A DNA stretch of 64,000 nucleotides from Begonia masoniana. Taxonomy: Eukaryota; Streptophyta; Magnoliopsida; Cucurbitales; Begoniaceae. Position 1 is the first letter of the stretch. Every line of letters starts with the position of its first letter. The DNA lies in NCBI GenBank assembly GCA_022432975.1, contig CM039503.1, positions 51,191,259-51,255,258 on the forward strand, read 5' to 3'. The notes under the pieces are model-generated. The model worked only from the letters and a program-made list of their open reading frames with translations, searched no databases and was not told the origin of the DNA. Shown piece by piece: positions 42,388 through 51,214 of this stretch. The translations under genes and the position numbers were made by a program.

Positions 42388-44589
42388 ATGGAATCTCAAG
42401 GTCAATCATCTCGCGCTGTTTCCAAACCGGCCACGAAGAAGGCCAATGCTTCTGACCGTCTTTCCCGAGAGATTCCTCGTGGAACGGAGTGGCCATCTTT
42501 CTTCTTTCTCACAAAAGCTGCTGAGGTAAAGTATCACAATGATTATCAGTACAGATCGTTGATTCTCAGTAAGGGTATTGACTTTGAATCTATGGCTGGG
42601 ATGGACATTATTGAACCCTTGGCGGATCTTGGGTTATTAGGACTCTTTGAAACCGAATCATTCTACTACCCGGAAGCTATCCGGATGTTTTATGCTAATC
42701 TTAGCTTTACCTCTGATTTTTCTTCCATTAAGAGCTATGTATATAACAAGTGCATAGAAATAACCCCGCAGTCCATAAATGCTCTTCTGAAAGCTCCTCA
42801 TTTGGATAACTGCCCCTACAAGTATGTAACTGGCCCTGATCTACCCTTCTTTGGTACAGAAGATGGTTTTCAGTTCTTAAGGGAAATTGCTTTGGACCCT
42901 AATTCTTCTCCTGATCAGTTAAAGGGCAGACATTTGACCCCGAGGGCCAAAGTTTTTCGTCATATGATAGATTTCAATATTGTTCCCAAGGGTGGACATT
43001 ATGATGAGGTGAGCGCAATGGAGCTATTTGTTCTGTTTGCTCTATATTTCAAGACACCCTTCAATGTTGGGTACATTGTTGTTCGAAGGATGATTTTAGC
43101 AGTTTCCTCTAAGGCTACATCCTTACCGTATAATTTGCTTCTTATGCGGTTATTTGCTCATCTTGAGGTTGTTCTTCCTGAGGAGGAAGAGCCTGTGAGA
43201 CTTCTGCCCTCCAATTATTACTCCCAAGTCACACTCAACAAGATGGGATTAAAAAGAATCGGTCAAGGAGAGCCTTCCTTGTATAAGGCTAAGCAAAAGG
43301 TTTCTAAGGCAGTTCCTGTCAGGCGTGGTAAACGCAAGCTTATCCTACCTGAGGAGTCAACTGCTGAAGGAGGAGATGACACTGTATGTCAATCTCAGGA
43401 TTCAAGCCCCCCTCCTTCTCTTTTAGTGCGTAAGCGTAGGATTGCTCCCTCCTCCTTGGAACCTATTTCAGAGGCCACCTCTGCTCCCTCTTCTGTGTCC
43501 CTACCTTTACCTGAACCTCCTCGTTCACCTCCACCTTCTCTCGTATTACCTTCTCAGCTTGCTTTTCCTTCCATCTCTCCGGTAATTCGAGCTATTTCTT
43601 CAATTTTCACTCATGGTCCTCCAGCTCTACCATCTCCAGTTCCTCCACCTCCCTCACCACCTACTCTTTCCTTACCACCTACGGCTCCTCCAGTTCCAGT
43701 TCAACCACCTTCAGCATCTCCAAACCATGAACCTTCCGCACCTACATCTCCAACTCATGAACCATCACCTCATCCATCTCCCGATCAGCAAGAGGTGCAC
43801 CCTCCATCACCTGTCCAACCAGCTCCAATTGCTCTGCCAGTCCAACCCCTTCTCTCCCATACTCCTGCAACTCCTGCAACTCCCGTAACATATCACAGGA
43901 GATTTTCCTTTACAGAGGCTCAGTACAATGAGATGCAAGCCTCTATTACCAACCTTGGCACTGCCCTCAGTACTCTCCAAAGTAAAATTGATAAGAATCA
44001 TCAGGACATAGGCTTTGCTTTGGATACTGGTCTTGGCCTGCTGTCTACAAAGGTTGATGGTGATAGGCGAATGGTTGTCAGAGAACTTGAGAAACTCCAA
44101 TTGTCCATTGCCGCGTTGACACCTGAACCTGAGCCTGAACCCGAACCATCATGCTCTGGTCTCAATAATCCCGAGGCCTGCTTTGAAGATTTGCTTCTTC
44201 CCCTTTCCAGGCCTGCTGTTTTTGAAGATGTGCGTCTCATGCCCCTAGATCTTCATGAGGCTGAGCTCAAGTTCACTCTTCCTACATCTTCCTCAGCTCC
44301 TGAATCTTCCTCTCCTCCAGCCTGTCCAATGGAAGCTTCTCCTCCACCAAGTATGGATGTGTGCTCTGGTCCTTCTGTAGAGTCTCCTCCTTGCTTGGCC
44401 GTGGAAGTATCCCGGGAGCCTTCTCCATCTCCTGATCCCTGTCTGGCAATGGTGGTCTATCAATCGCCTCTTCCAAGAGATCATGCTTTCCTTCAAGCTC
44501 TGGTGGATGGATTTTTCAATCCCCACCGTGACGTGCCCTCTTATGTTCAGAGAGCTTTTTGGAATCGTCATTTAGATCGCTTCAGATAG
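42388..44589 (+). CDS. Envelope-position ORF of the Copia element, PTP family
   Basis: An intact 733-codon frame starts MESQGQSSRAVSKPATKKAN. Residues 45-260 match the MULE-encoded PTP domain: YRSLILSKGIDFESM, IRMFYANLSFTSDFSSIKSY, IEITPQSINALLKAP, EDGFQFLREIALDPNS, MELFVLFALYFKTPFNVGYI and RLFAHLEVVLPEEE. Residues about 300-330 are basic (VRRGKRKL). Residues about 335-510 are extremely Pro/Ser-rich, and a predicted coiled coil (about 515-575, MQASITNLGTALSTLQSKID) follows. It ends WNRHLDRFR. There is no signal peptide or clear transmembrane span, so envelope function is not supported. Length and position match SIRE ORF2. This is the only long undamaged frame in the element. Its role is unknown. 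Confidence 0.82.
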   Translation: MESQGQSSRAVSKPATKKANASDRLSREIPRGTEWPSFFFLTKAAEVKYHNDYQYRSLILSKGIDFESMAGMDIIEPLADLGLLGLFETESFYYPEAIRMFYANLSFTSDFSSIKSYVYNKCIEITPQSINALLKAPHLDNCPYKYVTGPDLPFFGTEDGFQFLREIALDPNSSPDQLKGRHLTPRAKVFRHMIDFNIVPKGGHYDEVSAMELFVLFALYFKTPFNVGYIVVRRMILAVSSKATSLPYNLLLMRLFAHLEVVLPEEEEPVRLLPSNYYSQVTLNKMGLKRIGQGEPSLYKAKQKVSKAVPVRRGKRKLILPEESTAEGGDDTVCQSQDSSPPPSLLVRKRRIAPSSLEPISEATSAPSSVSLPLPEPPRSPPPSLVLPSQLAFPSISPVIRAISSIFTHGPPALPSPVPPPPSPPTLSLPPTAPPVPVQPPSASPNHEPSAPTSPTHEPSPHPSPDQQEVHPPSPVQPAPIALPVQPLLSHTPATPATPVTYHRRFSFTEAQYNEMQASITNLGTALSTLQSKIDKNHQDIGFALDTGLGLLSTKVDGDRRMVVRELEKLQLSIAALTPEPEPEPEPSCSGLNNPEACFEDLLLPLSRPAVFEDVRLMPLDLHEAELKFTLPTSSSAPESSSPPACPMEASPPPSMDVCSGPSVESPPCLAVEVSREPSPSPDPCLAMVVYQSPLPRDHAFLQALVDGFFNPHRDVPSYVQRAFWNRHLDRFR

Positions 44590-44899
44590 TGATTCTTTTT
44601 GCTGTTCTTTTCAATGACTATCTTTAGTTTACCACACATACTCTAATGTTGAATGCACTATTTTTTGATAATGTCAATGGGGGAGAATACTATTTGATTT
44701 GGAATAATATTTGATTGAGTCTATTCCTTGGCTATACACTGTACACTGTGATTTTGGAATTGATCTGTACACTGTGATTTTGGAATTGATATGAATGGTT
44801 ATTCTAATCAAATGCATATACTATGGGGGAGTGGCTAGAATTATGGGGGAGTATCAAAGCTAATCAAATTTATATTGTCATAATCAAAAAGGGGGAGAT
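44590..44899 (+). other. 3' untranslated region and polypurine tract of the Copia element
   Basis: Repeats of GGGGGAG (44828, 44843) precede the purine tract AAAAAGGGGGAGA (about 44886-44898) that abuts the 3' LTR. Confidence 0.8.
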
Positions 44900-46491
44900 T
44901 GTTGACTTATAGAGTGTTTAAGTCATAATTTGTTTTTGATTATGTATTTGTGTATTTAGTATACAATTTGATTATGTGTATTTAAATAAGAATTATCAAT
45001 ACATGTTTGGTTGACAATACCCTGAACAAGGGTATTTTAGTTGTCTAATAAAATCGGTTTGAGTATACAGAGCAGAACAGAAAAACAGGGCTGTAAAACG
45101 CGTGCTTCTACCGATGACTATACATAAAAAAAAGTGGAAGCCTCTGCCGATTGCTAAACAGAAGAAGACGCCGTTTAGAAGTTGTCATCTGCTGTAAGCG
45201 TCTTTGAAGACATATGCCGATGACGTGTCAAGTCAGTATATGTTTTCTCTGCCGATAGCCGTTTCTGGAGACAGATGCCAATGACGTGTCAAAGTTCTCA
45301 AATGCTACATCTGCCGATGATCTTTGAAGACATATGCCGATGACGTGTCAAGTCAGTACATGTTTTCTCTGCCGATAGCCGTTTCTGAAAACAGATGCCG
45401 ATGACGTGTCAAGATGGATCTACCGATAGCATTTGATGCTACTCACACCGATGACGTTCAAGCTTGCTCATGCCGATCACTAGACGACAATTTTCATGAG
45501 TTCATCTGCCGATGGTTTTTAAAGAGACTTCTGCCGATGGCTCTTTTAAAGAAACATCTACCGATGGCTTTGAAGATTGTCTGTGCCGGTGAAATTTAAG
45601 GATGCGTCTGCCGATGGAATTCAGTGCCTACACCTGCCGATAGCTTTTAAGCTGCACATGCCGATGGACTTCGATGCATCTGTCGACGGATTTTCACGTT
45701 GCGCCTGCCGTTGAAGCTTCCAGACACTTATGCCGGTGACGTTTTGAAGCTTACTCATTCCGATGACGTGTCAAGTGTTTTGAAGCTACATCTTCCGGTA
45801 ATCTTCCGCCAGAATTCAAAGTTACCCGCGAAGCTACAGTGACGTCGTTTTCAGCATTAACTCCAGACCTTTAATGGCGACGACGAACAACAATTTCAGA
45901 CGCAACGGATAGCTGCTTCAGTACGGATGCTTCCCAACGGTAACTTTTCTCCATTTTGAAGAAAGAAGCATTCAATTTTATGAAGCAAATTCATACAGAG
46001 TATATAAGCAGAAGAAAAGGCTCGAAGACTAACTTTTGCCAATTTGAATTCTGAGCCCTAGCTGCGAAAGTTATTACTCTGTATTCTCAATCTACATCTC
46101 TCTACTCCAAAACTTGAGATTCTGTTTTGAGAGTTTGTAGATTATTGTAATCTGTTTTTCAAACCTGAATATTCTGTAAGGCAGTGGATTGACGCCCGCT
46201 AAGTTCAATCCAGGATTGTGAAAGGCTGTGGATCGAAGCCCGTAAGGTCGATCAGATTTTCTCGTTGAGGAGAAGTAAGGAATCTTCAAGGGAGAGCCTT
46301 GGAGCGTGGACGTAGGCAGTTTGGCCGAACCACGTAAAAATATTGGTGTCTAATCTCTCTTTCTCTCTCTTTACATTGTTTGATTACTTGTGCTAAAACT
46401 AAGTTTAATCAAGAAGAGAAATTAGATTGAATTGAAATTAAAATTAAAAAAAGTCTAATTCACCCCCCTCTTAGACAATTCCGATCCTACA
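44900..46491 (+). repeat. 3' LTR of the Copia element
   Basis: Near-identical to 35716-37308, with the same CCGATG array, TGACGTGTCA sites and TATA box. Confidence 0.93.
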
Positions 46492-46570
46492 GTCGTTACA
46501 ATCCCACATCGCTTGGGGAAGTATGTGGAAATGAAACATATGTAAAGAGACCCTCCCAACATAGCAAAAC

Positions 46571-46684
46571 GCGTTTTGGAGCACAATTGGCAACGGATCC
46601 CATAACAACTCTGAAGTTAAAAGTGCTTCGGCGAGAGCAATTCCAGGTTGGGTGACCTTCTGGGAAGTTCTCGCCAAACAAAGC
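46571..46684 (+). repeat. 5S rRNA-derived segment, Cassandra LTR1
   Basis: The order ACGGATCCCATAACAACTC, AGTTAAAAGTGCTTCGGCG and GGTTGGGTGACCTTCTGGG follows plant 5S rRNA, including its box A, intermediate element and box C. It is not a functional rRNA gene because the ends are not conserved. Confidence 0.85.
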
Positions 46685-47019
46685 CGTGAGGGGAGGATAT
46701 TGAGCTACGGCCCAATCCCCAGAGCGGACAATATCTTGCTGGATAAGGGGTCGTTACAAATGGTATCAAAGCCTGTACCCAACCGGAAATGTGGCCAACG
46801 AGGACGTTGGGCCCCCGAGGGGGGGTGATTGTGATGACCTGAATATAGACGTATGGGTACGATGGCTGCACGAACCGAAACCCGGATGACGGTACATCCG
46901 CGAGGGCGAACCAGAAGGTGACAGGTCGTAAAAAGGGGGTCGTTACAATCCCACATCGCTTGGGGAAGTATGTGGAAATGAAACATATGTAAAGAGACCC
47001 TCCCAACATAGCAAGAAGC

Positions 47020-47126
47020 GTTTTGGAGCACAATTGGCAACGGATCCCATAACAACTCTGAAGTTAAAAGTGTTTCGGCGAGAGCAATTCCAGGTTGGGT
47101 GACATTCTGGGAAGTTCTCGCCAAAC
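47020..47126 (+). repeat. 5S rRNA-derived segment, Cassandra LTR2
   Basis: Same segment as in LTR1, with GTGTTTCGGCG and GACATTCTGGG (box C change C to A). Confidence 0.82.
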
Positions 47127-47461
47127 AAAGCCGTGAGGGGAGGATATTGGGCTACGGCCCAATCCCCAGAGCGGACAATATCTTGCTGGGATAAGGGGTC
47201 GTTACAAATGGTATCAAAGCCTGTACCCAACCGGAAATGTGGCCAACGAGGACGTTGGGCCCCCGAGGGGGGATGATTGTGATGACCTGAATATGCACGT
47301 ATGGGTACGATGGCTGCACGAACCGGAACCCGGATGACGGTACATCCGCGAGGGCGAACCGGAAGATGACAGGTCGTAAAAAGGGGGTCGTTACAATCCC
47401 ACATCGCTTGGGGAAGTATGTGGAAATGAAACATATGTAAAGAGACCCTCCCAACATAGCA

Positions 47462-47573
47462 AGACGCGTTTTGGAGCACAATTGGCAACGGATCCCATAA
47501 CAACTCTGAAGTTAAAAGTGTTTCGGCGAGAGCAATTCCAGGTTGGGTGACCTTCTGGGAAATTCTCGCCAAA
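47462..47573 (+). repeat. 5S rRNA-derived segment, Cassandra LTR3
   Basis: Same segment, with box C GACCTTCTGGGAAATTC. Confidence 0.82.
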
Positions 47574-47659
47574 CAAAGCCGTGAGGGGAGGATATTGGGC
47601 TACGGCCCAATCCCCAGAGCGGACAATATCTTGCTGGGATAAGGGGTCGTTACAACACT

Positions 47660-48479
47660 TGAGGGCGTCATTCTCCAACCTTCAAATTCAAATTTTAAAT
47701 AAGTCATCAGCTATATGCTATTCTCATGGGATTAAAAATTAGCCTTGTTGAAGAAGAAACCATCTCCATTGTCGATTGAAGATAGAAAATACAAAGCATG
47801 CACGGCCGAGATCAACTCCTTGTGTGAAATGACCTTAAACCACCTTAGGATTGCATTTAATCATGACATTGGAGTTTGTGATTTGACATATTATTTTTGG
47901 AATGAGAACAAGTAGATCATTTCTCTTTAGCATCGGATCATCATCATCATCAACTAAGGTTTGTCCTCGAATTGTTCATCAATTCGAGTGGACATTGAGA
48001 CTCCAATTGTTGCCAAGTTCGTAGTTACTTGAGACTCTTAATCCTCACCTTCACTTTTCCTATCTAAGACCTTAGGTAGGAAAGAAAAGTTGAGTCAACT
48101 AAGTCTTGTACCGTTGTAATTTTCTTTGAAATATTACATTCACCCGAAAGTGCCAAAGTTGCTCTCAAGCCGATTATGGGTAATATTTGTTTAACTTATT
48201 TGTTTGTTCTTATTTTTACGTGAAATTTGCAGGTTACATTCATCATTCATCCAGTAAGATCATTCCAAGAATTCGTATCAATTGGACATCAATTTATTTA
48301 TATTTGGGTGGTTTAATTTGGAGGTGCTCTCGGATTTAGCCGAGAATACCTCATTGTGAGTTTTTGTTTCATAACCTTTGTTTTGCAAATCCTAAATGCT
48401 ATCACTAATATAGAGAAAATACGAGGGAATAAGAAAATAGTGTAGAAGTTTTAGAGTTTTTGAGATTCGGTGGTGAAGA
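47660..48479. other. MULE-B remainder, unassigned
   Basis: This continues from 34607 across the Cassandra/Copia insertions. Short frames only. It may include the leader or first intron of the transposase, which would be transcribed on the minus strand from the right TIR. A CATCATCATCATC tract is near 47940. Confidence 0.4.
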
Positions 48480-48973
48480 ATAGAGGGCCGACTCCTTATA
48501 TAATTTCGAAAATCGGTCCCCCATTTTAGAAAACGGCCCACCATTTTCAATAAATAATTGAGAAAACGGGGGGTCGTTTCAGGAAGCGGCTCCCCATTTT
48601 CTCCATTACTGTTGGCCCATGACTGAAGTCACGGGCAATAACAGAAAATGGGGGCCCGATTTGGGAAAAAAGCTTACTGTTTTATCAATTACTGTTGGCT
48701 CGTGACTAAAAGTCACAAGCAATAACAAAAAACGGGGCCCGATTTGGGAAAACGGTCTCTCATTTTATCCATTACTATTGGCCCGTGACTGAAGCCACGG
48801 GCAATAACCAAAAAGGGGGTCCGATTCTGGAAACACCCTATTTTAAATGCACGTGTAAGGGGGGAAATCCCCCCATCAAACCCTAACGTAGCAAAACGGG
48901 GCCCAATAAATTTAAATCGGCCCCCCATTTTAGGCAAAAAAATGAAAACAGCCCCCTGTCCTAAACTATTTTC
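48480..48973 (-). repeat. Right terminal inverted repeat of MULE-B
   Basis: This is the inverse of the left end. It carries three degenerate 90-110 bp repeats built on GGCCCGTGACTGAAG..CACGGGCAATAAC (48610-48810), more than the left end shows. Confidence 0.72.
48496..48502 (-). promoter_or_regulatory. TATA box in right TIR of MULE-B
   Basis: TATATAA on the minus strand, placed to start the mudrA-like gene. It mirrors 29226-29232. Confidence 0.5.
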
Positions 48974-48980
48974 TTTAGAA

Positions 48981-51214
48981 CTACCCTCGTAATTTGGGTC
49001 ATCAGCAAACTGGTACATTGCTTGATATAATTTGTCAATTGTCTCAGTTTTTTTTTACTGTAATAATTATTTTAACTTACATTATTTGTTCACTCCATTT
49101 CATATACATCACTATCTTCTAGCTTTCGATATGGTTGAGTGTGTGTAGAAAATCAAGTTAATTATAGTGGGTTAAAATGCCCATTTGTAAGTAAAAAATG
49201 TGAGATATTTGACAAATTTTATCAATGCATGATTGTTTTGCTAATAACTTAAAATACAATAATGCCAATTTTGCTAAAAAAAATAATTCAAGGTATTGGT
49301 TGTCATTGAACTCTGAATTCAAGGGGCTAAATCAAACTTTCAAAAGTGATGTGTTTTTATTAACCTTCGACGTTTGGTTATTGGATACTTTTAATCATCT
49401 CAATAAAATTGAAGGATATCATTGATTTTTCAAAAAATTATGGATGACATTTTACAAAAAATTGTTAGATTTTTCTTCTAATCGCACACTATAATTTTTT
49501 CTCTTTTCGACACATTAATTTGTATAATTAATGTCTTGTTTTAACTATTTGTAATACATTTTGTTTATTATACAAATTAATGAGTGACACATAATTATCA
49601 CATCATGAAATAGAATTAGAAAGTAAACCTAACGTTATCACGTTATTAATCATGTAGTTAAATAAAAGTATAAAATATTATATTTTGAATAATTGTAATG
49701 ACATAATTTACTCACATTTAAAACCATAAAATCCGGACTAATCTAAATCAATTAATAATTTAGTTGAGGTTGAAAATAGAATTTCTTAATTCCACAATTT
49801 CTGATTACACACTGGAAAAGGCAGAAATAGTATATTTCTTTCGGGCATTTTGGGATTTCCACGTTCAAACGTCATTTCTAATTAATTAATGTAATTATTA
49901 TTTTTAAACATTTAATTTTGTGTACTATTCATTTAGGGCAAATTAGAGAATTCATAAAAATATTATTTAATGGATTTTGTCAATATGGCATGTTTGGACA
50001 AACAATGTTTTGTCCTTTTCTCCTAGCTAAAAAACGTTTTTTTTTAAAGAGTATTGAAAGTTTATCAGAGAGGACGGTTGGTCTGCCCAAACTGAAAAAA
50101 ATAAAAAAAAAAATTGAGGACGGACGGCCGATCCAGCCTTCTCTAGAAAGGTCGGCCTCTTCACTCAAGATTTAAATTGTTTATTTATGATACTTTGAGG
50201 TTTTTTTCAATAAATAGTAAATTTTGAGTGTTTGAAAAAAAATAAAAAATTTGCGGTTTAAATTAAAAAAACCCTATTTTTAAGAAATTAATTAATTAAA
50301 TTATTACATCAAAGTATATAATAAAGACAAATAATAATTCCTATTATTTTTTATAATAAAACTTCAAGAACAAAAAATAATTATTTACACAATCATTATA
50401 CTTCTAACCTACTCAAATTGACAGAAGTTAGTGGGCAATAATTTATTTATTAAGTTAATTTCATATTTTCAAATCACAAATTATAAAAAATAGATTAAAT
50501 TTGTTGTGACGTCTAATCTTAATATGTACAAAGTCTACTCAATAACTATACCACCTAAATTATAAATAAAAATATATAAAATTAGATTGACTTTTATTGC
50601 ATCAAAATTGGATCTAACCTTCAAAGAAGATAAAATTAATCGAGTAAAAATTTGGTTAGTTAAGGCCTCTTGCATGTTAGTGAATTAATATTTTTTATTT
50701 TATTTTATTAAAATATTTGTTAACACGTGAAATCATGATATATTATAATAATTAATTTATTTTAATAAGCAATTTCAGAAATAATATCTGGTACAGAAAA
50801 GCAACGAAGAAAATTAAGAGACAGGACGGGGAATTCTAAGGTCTTACCTAAATTTTATCGAAAAAGTTAACAAATTTTGTGTGTGAAAAAGCTGCAAAAG
50901 GCTAAAAACATTATCTTGCTTTGCCACTCGAGTAGATTGGTTGGGACTTGGTAGTCGTGCTGTTCCCACGTTCAACAACGGTTGGAAAATTCTCTCCATG
51001 TTTTCGATTTAATGGGTTTCCTGGCTTCTCCAGCTCCCGAGTTATGATATCAGCTGCTTCTTCTTTATCCGTTTCTCTCTCGGTTTCCTCACTCCTCTGC
51101 ACTGTCTTTTTGGCTCCTTCCGCCATTGCTGATTGAGACCTTTTGGAGTTTTCTGATTTGGGGTTTTTCTTACGGTCTCAGTAAAACTCTTGAGTTTTCT
51201 CCTGCTCTTCATCG
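48981..51214. other. AT-rich intergenic region upstream of the zinc-finger gene
   Basis: No coding sequence, TIR or LTR was recognised in 2.2 kb. The last 300 bp (from about 50930) become mixed in composition and pyrimidine-rich and probably hold the promoter and 5' leader of the downstream gene. Confidence 0.5.

Larger units (their letters stand above)
35716..46491 (+). mobile_element. Copia LTR retrotransposon, SIRE/Maximus-like, young
   Basis: The 10,776-bp element has LTRs at 35716-37308 and 44900-46491, target duplication GTCGT (35711-35715, 46492-46496), a primer site and a purine tract. The order gag, protease, integrase, RT, RNase H is Copia. The extra 3' frame, iMet primer site and size suit the SIRE/Maximus lineage. 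By eye the LTRs differ at about six substitutions and one A-run indel in 1.59 kb, so the insertion is recent. It sits inside a Cassandra LTR. Gag and pol contain frame breaks; the 3' ORF is intact. Confidence 0.93.
35602..47654 (+). mobile_element. Cassandra TRIM array with three LTRs, split by a Copia element
   Basis: The LTRs begin TGTGATGACC and end GGGTCGTTACA. LTR1 is 35602-35715 plus 46497-46758, LTR2 is 46830-47206 (377 bp) and LTR3 is 47278-47654 (377 bp). Each pair is joined by a 71-bp internal segment holding a primer site TGGTATCAAAGCC and a purine tract after GGGCCCCCGAG. The whole array is flanked by ACACT (35597-35601, 47655-47659). Each LTR contains 5S rRNA-derived sequence, the hallmark of Cassandra. 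The LTR-int-LTR-int-LTR form points to recombination between elements. It has no coding capacity and depends on other elements for movement. Confidence 0.88.
28860..48980. mobile_element. MULE-B, two-gene Mutator-like element, heavily nested
   Basis: Matching inverted ends (28867-29275 and 48480-48973) have the same landmarks in the same order: GAAAATAG, TTTTCATTTTTTGC, runs of GGGGGCCG, an ACACGTGCA block, GTGACTTCAGTCAC, a TATA box, then the transcript start. They bound about 20 kb. Inside are a plus-strand PTP pseudogene (29645-30769) and a convergent mudrA-like pseudogene (31040-34080, minus). Later insertions fill the rest: hAT at 32196, hAT at 34608, Cassandra at 35602 and Copia at 35716. 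Subtracting these leaves roughly 6 kb. I could not define the outermost bases or a 9-bp duplication. Confidence 0.72.

Noticed and set aside
42388..44589. True retroviral-type envelope protein
   Set aside because: No signal peptide, fusion peptide or clear membrane anchor; homology is to PTP proteins instead.
46571..47573. Functional 5S rRNA genes
   Set aside because: The segments sit inside Cassandra LTRs, and their 5' and 3' ends do not match 5S rRNA.
46471..47678. Minus-strand frames with MARTSQ and MCSKT starts repeated three times
   Set aside because: They are antisense to Cassandra LTRs with 5S-derived sequence; they repeat because the LTR repeats.
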